Source: Psychrobacillus sp. OK032
Lineage (GTDB): Bacteria > Bacillota > Bacilli > Bacillales_A > Planococcaceae
Length of the DNA: 64,000 nucleotides
Direction: 5' to 3'
NCBI RefSeq assembly: GCF_900111345.1
Contig: NZ_FOGY01000008.1
Span: 186,001 to 250,000, forward strand
Positions 27,563 through 35,581 of this stretch are shown here, in pieces. The first letter of the stretch is position 1. Every line of letters begins with the position of its first letter. The translations under genes and the position numbers were made by a program. A model generated the notes under the pieces. That model made no database searches and was not told the origin of the DNA. It saw only the letters and a list, made by a program, of their open reading frames with translations.

Positions 27563-28057
27563 TTAACCCTTTTTAAACGGTCCATAAATCCAATTTTCTA
27601 ACAATCTTATAATTCCCCAACTTATTATAGGGACTCCTATAATGTATGTATATGCTTTTCTTGTAATCGGATCTTGCAACATGTTAGCATCACCTAGTAA
27701 ATCAATCAAAACAACTAACGTAAGTGCTATGAAGGACAAACTCCCAATAAATAAAATAACTGATGATACAAATCTAATTGGTTTGATGTTTTTAGTAAAA
27801 ATTGTATAAAATAAAAATATCCCATATAAAGACTTGAAAGCCCAGTCTGAATGAAATATTGCTGACACTATTATAGAAAAAATCACCCACATAAGAATGG
27901 TGGCTTCAGAATCATTACCAACACTACGCTTTCTACTTTTTTTACTTATGATACTTCGAAACCTAGGAATTCTAGTACGTTTGCTAGAACGATTTTTTCT
28001 ACCCCCATCGCTAATAAATTCACCATCAGATGCGCTTGTATTCCATTCTTCACTCAT
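27563..28057 (-). CDS. membrane protein of unknown function
   Basis: 164 residues. A basic, Ser/Arg-rich cytoplasmic head (about residues 1-48: RKNRSSKRTRIPRFR, ISKKSRKRS) then four hydrophobic segments (about 52-70, 74-88, 94-118, 136-152). Ends YGPFKKG. No family recognised. Single gene with its own terminator; ATG 28057 behind GGAGGAATAAAAA. Confidence 0.7.
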   Translation of the reverse strand: MSEEWNTSASDGEFISDGGRKNRSSKRTRIPRFRSIISKKSRKRSVGNDSEATILMWVIFSIIVSAIFHSDWAFKSLYGIFLFYTIFTKNIKPIRFVSSVILFIGSLSFIALTLVVLIDLLGDANMLQDPITRKAYTYIIGVPIISWGIIRLLENWIYGPFKKG

Positions 28058-28473
28058 TTTTTATTCCTCCATTATATAGACAATTCCTTATATATTATTC
28101 TCATTAATTATAGGTAATTGAAAGATCTTTATCCCAAATCATATCACTGAATGTATGTTTTCTTTGTGGAAAAATTATCTACAATGGATAATGGTTAAAA
28201 ATCTTAATATTACTATCGTAATCGTTCGACAAATAAAAAAAGCAACACTCTGATGTTAATTTTGGGGCAAATAAAAAAATCAACCAACTCAATTAAGAGA
28301 AGGTCGATTCTTTAGAAGAGGAGATACAAATTGGGAAAGCATTAATCATTTTAACTTTTTACTAACCATTTTTCTTAAAGTCGTTAGGTAGAGCGGACAA
28401 AATATACCCGATGACTAAAAAGTGATGTTGTCAGAGCTGAAACTCTCTCTCTCTTAATCTACATCATATTTGT
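28058..28473. other. intergenic region with terminator-like repeats
   Basis: 416 bases with two tandem copies of CAAATAAAAAAA followed by imperfect hairpins (28230-28255 and 28277-28302, AATCAACC / GGTCGATT). No protein-coding frame seen. Confidence 0.5.
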
Positions 28474-28593
28474 TTAATATCTCATAAAACTTGCTCCCAC
28501 AATAATAAGTAGGATAAACAACACTACAATCAACGCGAAGTTTGATCCGCGATTACTGTGTCCACCATATTCGCTTCCACCATATTCAGACAT
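28474..28593 (-). CDS. YjcZ-family sporulation mini-protein
   Basis: 39 residues: MSEYGGSEYGGHSNRGSNFA and a single hydrophobic helix LIVVLFILLIIVGASF ending MRY. The Tyr-Gly-Gly head and one helix are the hallmark of YjcZ-type proteins found in many Bacillales spore formers. ATG 28593 follows a strong AAAGGAGGGGG site, which supports real translation despite the size. Function unknown; assigned to spores by family. Confidence 0.85.
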   Translation of the reverse strand: MSEYGGSEYGGHSNRGSNFALIVVLFILLIIVGASFMRY

Positions 28594-28735
28594 CTTATTC
28601 CCCCTCCTTTCCTATTACTATTTATAGATTATGCAGAGTTTATTAAATGCATAAGGTAATTTATCTTGTAATTAAGAATTTTATTTGTATCTTTCTGTGG
28701 TGAACCTTTCAACAAAGTTTCTTTCAAATAAAAAA

Positions 28736-28761
28736 AGCCCCACTTCTTCAACAGTGGGGCT
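28736..28761. terminator. rho-independent terminator
   Basis: Perfect stem AGCCCCAC / GTGGGGCT, ten-base loop, A-run on the left (a T-run for minus-strand transcripts). Minus-strand transcription would come from glnA (stop 29122). Confidence 0.8.
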
Positions 28762-28908
28762 CCAATCTCGTTATAAAATTGTTGAGAAATACGAAGGGAG
28801 ATCTTCGGCTTCCCATGTTTATATTTTATCTTTAAAAAATTGAATCTAGTTGGTAATTTGGTCCTCTATATCCATTGGCTTTACTTCAATGCACCGTTTT
28901 TCTCTAAA

Positions 28909-29040
28909 TCTCGAACCATGGCAGCTACGGCTGACGTTTATGCCCATGTTTCAAAGAAAATAAAAAAGAAAAACACCGAACGAGTCAACTCACGACTGAA
29001 CGATGCTTTCAAATATTATTTGATCTATTTTGGGGGATGA
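28909..29040 (+). pseudogene. second tyrosine recombinase C-terminal relic
   Basis: Open frame with SRTMAATADVYAHVSKK (nucleophile Tyr retained) and a basic tail NTERVNSRLNDAFKYY to TGA 29040. Nothing upstream of the SRTMAAT block resembles an integrase, so only the last exon-like scrap of the gene survives. Bases 28969-29005 are identical to 1148-1184 in the first relic, and the next ten differ by one base. Same orientation as the first copy. Confidence 0.7.
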
Positions 29041-29121
29041 AAATGGTGTGCAAATAAATCTTAAAATTAATTTCACATAAAGCACCCCATAAATCAAGTA
29101 TATAAAACTGCTAAATCGAGC

Positions 29122-30456
29122 TTAGTACATTTTTAGATATTGCTCACGTTCCCATGGATGTACTGTCGTACGGAACATATCCCATTCAATCTCTTTCGCT
29201 TCCACAAAGTTTGCATAAATATGTTCACCAAGTGCTCCGCGAATTACTTCACTTTTTCCAAGTTCTACAACTGCTTCATGAAGTGTCGGTGGTAAGTTAT
29301 AAATACCGTTTTCGATACGTTCTTCTTCAGACATCACGTAAATATTACGGTCAACTGCTGGTGGTGGTGTCATTTTTTCTTTAATACCATCTAGACCTGC
29401 TTGTAAAATAACAGCCATTGCCAAGTATGGGTTCGCCGCTGGATCCACCGAACGAACTTCAATACGTGTACTCAATCCACGAGAAGAAGGAATTCGAACT
29501 AATGGACTTCTGTTTTGACCTGACCAAGCAACATAACAAGGTGCTTCGTAGCCTGGAACTAATCGTTTATATGAGTTTACAGTTGGGTTTGTTATAGCAG
29601 TAAAGTTTTGTACATGCTTTAACACACCTGCCATGAATTGCATTGCCGTTTCACTCATTTTACTTTCAGTAGACTCGTCAAAAAATGCATTTTCTTTTCC
29701 ATTGAATAACGAAACGTTAAAGTGCATTCCAGAACCGTTTACACCAAATAGTGGTTTTGGCATGAATGTCGCATGTAGACCATGTTTACGAGCAATTGTT
29801 TTAACAACTAGTTTAAACGTTTGAATATTATCACATGCTGTTACCGCATCTGCATATTTAAAGTCAATTTCGTGTTGCCCAGGAGCTACTTCATGGTGAG
29901 ATGCTTCAATTTCAAAGCCCATTTCCTCTAGCTCAAGCACGATATCACGTCGGCAGTTTTCTCCAAGATCAACTGGTGCTAAGTCGAAGTATCCACCGTG
30001 GTCATTTAATTCTAAAGTTGGTTCGCCTTGTGCATCTAGTTTAAATAAGAAAAATTCAGGTTCAGGTCCTAAGTTAAAACTCGTGAATCCTAACTCTTCC
30101 ATTTCTTTTAGTACACGTTTTAAATTATTTCGTGGATCTCCTGCAAAAGGTGTGCCATCTGCTTTATTTACATCACAGATTAAACGAGCTACTTTTCCTT
30201 TCCCAGTTATCCAAGGGAATACAACCCATGAATTTAAATCCGGAACTAAATACATATCTGATTCTTCAATTCGTACGAATCCTTCAATAGAAGATCCGTC
30301 GAACATCATTTTATTGTCGAGAGCTTTATCGAGCTGACTCACTGGAATTTCAACGTTTTTAATCGTACCTAGTATGTCTGTAAACTGAAGACGAATAAAA
30401 TTCACCTCGTGTTCTTTAACGAACTTTTTAATATCTTCTCTTGTGTACTTGCTCAT
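29122..30456 (-). CDS. glnA: glutamine synthetase, GSI-alpha type
   Basis: ATP-dependent synthesis of glutamine from glutamate and ammonium; the enzyme also signals nitrogen state to GlnR/TnrA. 444 residues, the short GSI-alpha length without adenylylation loop. Motifs: [91 protein letters not shown]. 41 bases after glnR in the classical glnRA operon. Confidence 0.98.
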   Translation of the reverse strand: MSKYTREDIKKFVKEHEVNFIRLQFTDILGTIKNVEIPVSQLDKALDNKMMFDGSSIEGFVRIEESDMYLVPDLNSWVVFPWITGKGKVARLICDVNKADGTPFAGDPRNNLKRVLKEMEELGFTSFNLGPEPEFFLFKLDAQGEPTLELNDHGGYFDLAPVDLGENCRRDIVLELEEMGFEIEASHHEVAPGQHEIDFKYADAVTACDNIQTFKLVVKTIARKHGLHATFMPKPLFGVNGSGMHFNVSLFNGKENAFFDESTESKMSETAMQFMAGVLKHVQNFTAITNPTVNSYKRLVPGYEAPCYVAWSGQNRSPLVRIPSSRGLSTRIEVRSVDPAANPYLAMAVILQAGLDGIKEKMTPPPAVDRNIYVMSEEERIENGIYNLPPTLHEAVVELGKSEVIRGALGEHIYANFVEAKEIEWDMFRTTVHPWEREQYLKMY

Positions 30457-30497
30457 TTTTTCACTCTCCTAAATTATTTTTATAATCAAATCCCGTT

Positions 30498-30881
30498 CTA
30501 TCGAAAGAATCGAGATAGATCCCCTTGCCTTAATGATGCACGTTGGTGTCTTTGTGCTATTTGCATTTCTTCTTTTACAATTGCTCTGAGTTGTGCATCC
30601 GTGATCACTTGTTTTGTGTCATTTTTTGCAGCCGGATTTTTTTTCATTTCAAATATTTGTTTGATCCCTGCAATGTTCACACCTGTTGAGAGCATATCTT
30701 TAATTTCTAATAAAGTATCGATATCATCCAGTGAGAACATGCGTTGTTTACCTTCTGTTCGGGCAGGCTGAACAAGTTCATGCTCTTCATAATATCGAAT
30801 TTGTCTAGCCGTTAAGCCAGTTAACTGCATGACAATATTCATAGATAGCAGTGGCATGGAACGTCTCCATTCCTTTTCCAT
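30498..30881 (-). CDS. glnR: MerR-family nitrogen repressor GlnR
   Basis: Represses glnRA under nitrogen excess, sensing feedback-inhibited GlnA. 127 residues: HTH MPLLSMNIVMQLTGLTARQI with RYYEEHELVQPARTEGKQR, wing, dimer helix, and a flexible C-tail (AQRHQRASLRQGDLSRFFR) as used for GlnA contact. Two TGTNA-N7-TNACA sites lie just upstream, so autoregulation is expected. Confidence 0.97.
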   Translation of the reverse strand: MEKEWRRSMPLLSMNIVMQLTGLTARQIRYYEEHELVQPARTEGKQRMFSLDDIDTLLEIKDMLSTGVNIAGIKQIFEMKKNPAAKNDTKQVITDAQLRAIVKEEMQIAQRHQRASLRQGDLSRFFR

Positions 30882-30916
30882 CGCTGCACCTCCTAGTTGG
30901 ATATATAAATAGTATA

Positions 30917-30933
30917 TGTCATGTTAGCTAACA
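30917..30933. promoter_or_regulatory. GlnR/TnrA box 1
   Basis: TGTCATGTTAGCTAACA matches TGTNA-N7-TNACA; 36 bases upstream of glnR. Confidence 0.85.
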
Positions 30934-30944
30934 TGTCAACCTAA

Positions 30945-30961
30945 TGTAAGGTAAAGTGACA
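30945..30961. promoter_or_regulatory. GlnR/TnrA box 2
   Basis: TGTAAGGTAAAGTGACA matches TGTNA-N7-TNACA. Box centres are 28 bases apart, the two-site layout known for the B. subtilis glnRA operator. Confidence 0.85.
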
Positions 30962-30981
30962 TGAAAATTTCAAACATCAAA

Positions 30982-31017
30982 AGCCACTTTTTAGAAATAA
31001 TGCATACTAAAGTGGCT
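30982..31017 (-). terminator. hairpin, likely terminator
   Basis: AGCCACTTT / AAAGTGGCT with an 18-base loop; T-rich on the minus side (TTTTGATG). Lies between the 21-bp array and the glnR operator. Confidence 0.55.
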
Positions 31018-31135
31018 CAATTAAGTGACCACTCGGCTTTTCGCTACACCCTACTATTATGCCGTCTTTCAAATATGTGAATTCAGACAATGACTTACTT
31101 ATCTCAAGGCAAGCGAAGGCTTTACTTCGTGAAAG

Positions 31136-31238
31136 TTTGTTGTGTTCAGAGGTCGGTTTGTCTCGTTCGTGGTTGGCTTTGTCGTGTTCACTGGGTAGTT
31201 TGTCGCGTTCACAGTATATTATGTCGCGTTCAACCATT
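31136..31238. repeat. five-unit 21-bp degenerate tandem array
   Basis: GTTC blocks recur exactly every 21 bases at 31144, 31165, 31186, 31207 and 31228 within units resembling GGTTTGTCGCGTTCACT. On the minus strand the units would read xERDKxx heptads (ERDKLPSEHDKANHERDK), but there is no ribosome site, so coding is doubtful. Confidence 0.7.
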
Positions 31239-31302
31239 TATTGGATTTTATTTTCAAGAAATAGTACAAAAAATGAATTTAATACAGTAACTCTGACTAG
31301 CT

Positions 31303-31365
31303 AGCAATTTCCGTGGATTGAAGCGGAAGGCGTCCGCCCTGGAGCGGAAATCCTAGCGGCAACTT
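31303..31365. repeat. GC-rich intergenic repeat, short form (copy 1 of 3)
   Basis: AGCAATTTCCGTGGATTGAA, GGCGTCCGCCC and GAGCGGAAATCCTAGCGG. Its two ends match those of the full copy at 44153-44306 while the middle (about 90 bases) is missing. GC content is far above the surroundings. Confidence 0.7.
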
Positions 31366-31460
31366 AATTGCTACGCATTATTCCTATAAAGTCACAACCA
31401 TGTGTTGTTTGGCTTAGCTATCCACTTGATTCTTTACCCACGAAAAACAAATTGAAAACA

Positions 31461-31497
31461 AAAAAGCGCAGAAAATGATCAAGTCACTTCCACGCTT
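31461..31497 (-). terminator. probable terminator of ynbB
   Basis: Minus strand AAGCG...GGAA / TTTC...CGCTT followed by TTTTTTG; weak inner stem. Located 22 bases beyond the ynbB stop. Confidence 0.5.
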
Positions 31498-31518
31498 CTA
31501 CTTATTTCATTATTACAA

Positions 31519-32766
31519 CTACCTCAAAGACTGTACCGCTCCTAAAATAGCATACTTCACATGCTCATACGTTAAACCACCTTGAATAAAGGCGGTATAC
31601 GGCGGTCGAATAGGACCGTCCGCGGTCAACTCCATGCTAGATCCTTGTATAAAAGTCCCCGCTGCCATAATGACATCATCCTCATAACCTGGCATATAAG
31701 CAGGTTCAGGAGCAAATTGTGCGTTTACCGGCGAATGCATTTGAATCGCTTTACAAAACTGTATCATTTGGTCGGCCGTTTGAAACGATACCGATTGAAT
31801 GAGGTCCGTTCTCTTTTGCGAATAATGAGGTTCCGTTGTCATTCCCACTTCTTCTAAAACCGCAGAGGTAAAAATTGCCCCTTTTACCGCTTGCGAAACA
31901 ATGTGAGGTGCTAAGAAAAATCCTTGATACATATCCATTAACGTATTAAGAGAAGCACCGGCTTCTGCTCCAATTCCTGGTGAAGTCATTCGATACGCAC
32001 ACTTTGTAACAAGCTCGCTTTTTCCTGCAATATATCCACCCGTTTTCGCTATACCACCACCGGGATTTTTGATCAAAGAGCCCGCCATTAAATCTACTCC
32101 GACATCTGTCGGTTCTAACTCTTCCACAAATTCACCGTAACAATTATCCACGAAAATAATGGCATCCTCTTTTATCACTCTTATCTTTTCAACCATTTCC
32201 TTTATTTGTTCCACCGTAAAAGAAGGACGCAAGGCATACCCTTTAGAACGTTGAATCGCAATTACTTTTGTATTTCCTCTGACCGTTTTTTCTACTGCAT
32301 TCCAATCTATTGCACCGGACTCTAGTAGGTCAACATGCTGATAAGAAATACCAAAATCGGCAAGTGACCCTGTATCTTCTTCTCCACCACTTACGATCGA
32401 TTGAAGTGTATCATACGGCTTTCCAGTTATGTATAACAGTTCATCATTCGGTCTAAGTACACCAAATAAACTAATCGAAATTGCATGCGTACCGGAAATA
32501 ATTTGAGGACGAACGAGTGCAGCTTCTGCTCCAAATGTGGTCGCATACACTTTTTCTAACGTATCCCGTCCCTCGTCGTCATAGCCATAACCAGTAGATG
32601 GGTTAAAGTGATGATCACTTACATGATGCGTTTTAAACGCATGAATTACTTTTTGTTGATTGAAAAATGCTATTTTTTCTACTTCTTGATGATAATTAGC
32701 TATTATCACTTCCGCTCTTTTTGCTAAATTTAAAACTTCTTCTGATAATGTCGTTGTAAAATTCAT
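31519..32766 (-). CDS. ynbB: PLP-dependent C-S lyase family protein YnbB (methionine gamma-lyase-like, 'aluminium resistance' family)
   Basis: 415 residues, fold type I PLP enzyme (PF06838). Seen: HFNPSTGYGYDDEGRDTLE, RPQIISGTHAISISLFG, IFVDNCYGEFVEE (PLP-contacting Asp), LIKNPGGGIAKTGGYIAG (Schiff-base Lys region). B. subtilis ynbB sits upstream of glnRA as here. Cystathionine/methionine lyase activity is assumed from the fold; real substrate unknown. RBS AAGGAG, with an upstream hairpin at 32800-32830. Confidence 0.92.
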   Translation of the reverse strand: MNFTTTLSEEVLNLAKRAEVIIANYHQEVEKIAFFNQQKVIHAFKTHHVSDHHFNPSTGYGYDDEGRDTLEKVYATTFGAEAALVRPQIISGTHAISISLFGVLRPNDELLYITGKPYDTLQSIVSGGEEDTGSLADFGISYQHVDLLESGAIDWNAVEKTVRGNTKVIAIQRSKGYALRPSFTVEQIKEMVEKIRVIKEDAIIFVDNCYGEFVEELEPTDVGVDLMAGSLIKNPGGGIAKTGGYIAGKSELVTKCAYRMTSPGIGAEAGASLNTLMDMYQGFFLAPHIVSQAVKGAIFTSAVLEEVGMTTEPHYSQKRTDLIQSVSFQTADQMIQFCKAIQMHSPVNAQFAPEPAYMPGYEDDVIMAAGTFIQGSSMELTADGPIRPPYTAFIQGGLTYEHVKYAILGAVQSLR

Positions 32767-32799
32767 TTGTTTCGCTCCTTGCTTTTAATACAAATAGAA

Positions 32800-32830
32800 A
32801 AGACTAATCTCAACGAATGAAATTAGTCTT
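32800..32830 (-). terminator. hairpin ahead of ynbB
   Basis: AAGACTAAT / ATTAGTCTT, 13-base loop, then TTCTATTT on the minus strand. Either the terminator of the upstream rhodanese transcript or an attenuator for ynbB. Confidence 0.6.
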
Positions 32831-32885
32831 ATTACATCAATTACACCTTGGCGTAATTGCGTCCAGATTTCGAACCTGGCTTAGG

Positions 32886-32943
32886 CCTGCGTGATGCAGG
32901 TCAGTTAGCCATTGTCGCATGGATGCGACGCATTTAGGCTAAC
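32886..32943. repeat. two-hairpin intergenic element, copy M1
   Basis: Hairpin a: CCTGC-GTGAT-GCAGG, then TCA. Hairpin b: outer stem GTTAGCC (32904) with GGCTAAC (32937), inner stem GTCGCAT with ATGCGAC, followed by TTTAG. Aligns with M2 and M3 in layout but with different paired bases. Confidence 0.75.
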
Positions 32944-32994
32944 ATCCGCCAGTAACTCCTATCAAAATCTGCGACATCCGCCGGAGGCTTTAGG

Positions 32995-33052
32995 CCAACA
33001 GGATGTTGGTCACTCAGGCGTTGCCGCAGGACGCGGCGATCTTAGCCGGAGT
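32995..33052. repeat. two-hairpin intergenic element, copy M2
   Basis: Hairpin a: CCAAC-AGGAT-GTTGG, then TCA. Hairpin b: outer ACTCAGGC with GCCGGAGT (one mismatch), inner GTTGCCGC with GCGGCGAT (two wobbles), followed by CTTAG inside the outer stem. Tandem to M1, 109 bases downstream. Confidence 0.75.
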
Positions 33053-33092
33053 TCCTCGATTCAGCAGGGTTTTGAACTTCTGCTGAATAAAG

Positions 33093-33392
33093 TTAAAATT
33101 GAACTTCGCCTTCCCAATCTAGCATGCCGCCTGCAACATTCGTTACAGTAAACCCATTTTCCTCTAGAATTTCGCAAGCCATCGCACTACGAGCACCAGC
33201 TTTGCAAACGATATAATGAGGAACGGACTTGTCGATTTGATCCATGCTTATTTCAATTTGACCTAGTGCAATATGTTTTGCACCTGGAATAATACCAGTT
33301 GCTACTTCATTACTTTCACGTACATCAATGACACTAACTGTTTCACCAGCATCTATTTTTTGTAAGAGTTGTTCTGTTGTAATCACATTCAT
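33093..33392 (-). CDS. single-domain rhodanese (sulfurtransferase)
   Basis: 99 residues, complete rhodanese fold: VSVIDVRESNEVATGIIPGA, then the active loop YIVCKAGARSAMACEIL (catalytic Cys, CxxGxR-type) and NVAGGMLDWEGEV. Moves sulfane sulfur between small thiols or protein partners; partner not readable. Lies between hfq and the GC-rich repeats, 73 bases after the hfq stop. Confidence 0.93.
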   Translation of the reverse strand: MNVITTEQLLQKIDAGETVSVIDVRESNEVATGIIPGAKHIALGQIEISMDQIDKSVPHYIVCKAGARSAMACEILEENGFTVTNVAGGMLDWEGEVQF

Positions 33393-33465
33393 TATTAATC
33401 TGCCTTTCCATGTCTATTCCTTTAAAATCATAATAGGAACCTGCTAGTCTGTCAATTTACCCGAC

Positions 33466-33687
33466 TTATTCTTCGTTAAGTGCTACAGGCTTTGAAGGCG
33501 CAAATGTCGAAATAGCATGCTTGTATATTAACTGTTGCTTTCCATCTGACTCAAAAAGAACGGTAAAATTATCATAAGACTTTACTAACCCTTTTAGTTG
33601 AAAGCCATTTAATAAAAATACTGTAACAAAAATATTGTTTTTTCTTAATTGATTCAAATAAATGTCTTGAATATTCATAGGTTTCAT
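33466..33687 (-). CDS. hfq: RNA chaperone Hfq
   Basis: Hexameric Sm-like RNA-binding protein. 73 residues from ATG 33687, chosen because GGGGGAATTGAA precedes it; an in-frame start at 33732 has no site and would add non-Hfq residues. Sm1 [20 protein letters not shown] with YDNFTVLF; Sm2 [12 protein letters not shown] with the YKHA motif. Downstream of miaA as in most Bacillales. Confidence 0.97.
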   Translation of the reverse strand: MKPMNIQDIYLNQLRKNNIFVTVFLLNGFQLKGLVKSYDNFTVLFESDGKQQLIYKHAISTFAPSKPVALNEE

Positions 33688-33751
33688 TTCAATTCCCCCA
33701 TTGTGCATTTTACAATAATAAGTACTCTCCACATTTAACTATTCGCCTTAA

Positions 33752-34672
33752 TTATCTATTCTCCTGCAAGAATTCAGTAATTTCTTTTTTGATCTTTTCA
33801 CTATCTACAAAAGGATCGTACCAATGGATGTCCATTTTGTTACGGAAGTATGTTAACTGGCGTTTAGCATACCTTCTAGAATTTTGCTTTAAATTATCCA
33901 GCGCCTCTTCCAGTGTTAGGAGTCCATCCAAGTATGCATAAATTTCTTTATAGCCGATTGCTTGTATCGATTGAACTCCACGAATCCCACGCTCATGGAG
34001 TTTTTTCACTTCTTCTAATAACCCTTTTTCTACCATCAATTCTACCCGTTTATTTATTCGTTCGTACAGAATTTCGCGATTGGTAGTTAGCCCGATAATA
34101 TAATGGGGATATACTTTTTCATGCCCTTGGTCTTGTTCAATTTCTTTTTTCTGCTTGCCGCTAAGTTCTACTCGTTCAATGGCGCGCATAATTCGTTGTA
34201 CATTATTAGGATGAATTTCGATAGCCGCTTCTGGATCTAGCTTTTGTAATCGATTAAATAATTCATCAGGTGATAACTTTTCCAATTCTCTTTGTAAGTC
34301 TACGTCTATTTTAGGCTGCTCTGTAAAGCGAAAATCATATAAAACGGATTGGATATAAAGCCCTGTTCCCCCAACGATAATTGGTAGTTTCTCTCTCGAT
34401 GCGATTTCTTCTATTTTCTCTCGCACGATTTTTTGATATTCTGCTACTGAGAAACTATCTGTTGGATCCTTTATATCTAATAAATGATGGGGAACTCCTT
34501 CCATCTCCTCTTCCGTAATTTTAGCCGTTCCAATGGAAAGCTCTCTGTAGATTTGCATGGAATCTCCATTAATAATTTCTCCGTTAAATGTTTTTGCAAG
34601 CTCAATACTTAAAGCCGTTTTCCCTACTGCTGTAGGCCCTACAATTGCAAGTACTACTGGTTTTTCAGACAT
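33752..34672 (-). CDS. miaA: tRNA dimethylallyltransferase
   Basis: Prenylates A37 of tRNAs reading UNN codons. 306 residues: [19 protein letters not shown]-loop, [46 protein letters not shown], and the C-terminal tRNA-binding [15 protein letters not shown]. Start overlaps the upstream lipase gene by 8 bases. Confidence 0.97.
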   Translation of the reverse strand: MSEKPVVLAIVGPTAVGKTALSIELAKTFNGEIINGDSMQIYRELSIGTAKITEEEMEGVPHHLLDIKDPTDSFSVAEYQKIVREKIEEIASREKLPIIVGGTGLYIQSVLYDFRFTEQPKIDVDLQRELEKLSPDELFNRLQKLDPEAAIEIHPNNVQRIMRAIERVELSGKQKKEIEQDQGHEKVYPHYIIGLTTNREILYERINKRVELMVEKGLLEEVKKLHERGIRGVQSIQAIGYKEIYAYLDGLLTLEEALDNLKQNSRRYAKRQLTYFRNKMDIHWYDPFVDSEKIKKEITEFLQENR

Positions 34673-35561
34673 CTTTTAACATCCAGTTTTCGATAAATTG
34701 ATAAGTGTCGTGCTTATTCACTTCATTTAAAATTTCATGTCGCGCATTTTCTATTAATTGAACCATTACATTTTCCATTCCTACATTCGTCATACCTTTC
34801 GCTACTTTAAAAATATCCTTACCAGTTTTACCGATCGGGTCTTCTAGACCACTAATTAATAGTATAGGTAAATCTTTTCTTATTTTCGTGAGTTCACTTT
34901 TATTATGAATTATTTTTAAACCATAAAAGAGATCAATATAAAACTGATTCGAAGGGATAAAACCACAATACGGATCGTCAATATACTTTTTAACTTCATT
35001 TGCATCTGAACTTAACCAATCGAAATCCGTCTTGGTGTCTTCAAATTGCTTGTTGAATCCACCAAATGAAAGTTCGTTAAGTAAAGCACTTTCCGTTTGC
35101 GGTGTTTTCTGTTTAGAAGCAATTTTTCCGATTACCGTTCCAATATCCCCCATTATCCCCGGGTTAAATGCCGTCCCACTAAGAATCACCTTGGAAAGAG
35201 ATTCACTATATTTTTGCATATATCTTCTTGCAACGAACGACCCCATACTATGTCCAAATAAAATAAGAGGCACATCTTCGATATCTTCTCGTACATGCAT
35301 TAATACTTCCCTTGCGTCTTCTACAATTCGTTCAAAACCATCTTGATCCGCCAAAAAACCTAGTCTCCCATTTTTTTCGGCAGTTTTTCCGTGACCACGA
35401 TGATCGTGGCCACTCACGATAATGCCATTTCCCACTAAAAACTGTGCGAATTCATCATATCGCTCTATATGCTCTGCCATTCCGTGCAAAAGATGCACAT
35501 GCAAAATCGGGGATTCTTCCGGCATATTTTTTACAATATGAATTAAATGACCATCAGACAT
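34665..35561 (-). CDS. alpha/beta hydrolase, monoacylglycerol lipase/lysophospholipase type
   Basis: 298 residues, Hydrolase_4 (PldB) group: [48 protein letters not shown] (nucleophile elbow GHSMG), [11 protein letters not shown] (acid), [10 protein letters not shown] (catalytic His). No signal peptide, so cytoplasmic or membrane-edge action on acylglycerols or lysophospholipids. Placed between glpD and miaA, so glycerol released could enter the glpK/glpD route. Coupled to miaA by overlap. Confidence 0.9.
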   Translation of the reverse strand: MSDGHLIHIVKNMPEESPILHVHLLHGMAEHIERYDEFAQFLVGNGIIVSGHDHRGHGKTAEKNGRLGFLADQDGFERIVEDAREVLMHVREDIEDVPLILFGHSMGSFVARRYMQKYSESLSKVILSGTAFNPGIMGDIGTVIGKIASKQKTPQTESALLNELSFGGFNKQFEDTKTDFDWLSSDANEVKKYIDDPYCGFIPSNQFYIDLFYGLKIIHNKSELTKIRKDLPILLISGLEDPIGKTGKDIFKVAKGMTNVGMENVMVQLIENARHEILNEVNKHDTYQFIENWMLKDV

Positions 35562-35581
35562 TTGACCTTCTAGAATCGTTT

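Noticed and set aside
31007-31237. 76-codon minus-strand frame reading ERDKLPSEHDKANHERDK-like heptads
   Set aside because: No ribosome binding site; the pattern is fully explained by the 21-bp tandem array, and the end of the frame looks random.
32841-33090. tRNA or T-box because of multiple stable hairpins and 'TTCGAACC' text at 32869
   Set aside because: The text GATTTCGAACCTGGC resembles a tRNA T-arm, but no acceptor stem, anticodon arm or CCA-side pairing could be traced; the hairpins match the M1/M2 repeat plan instead.
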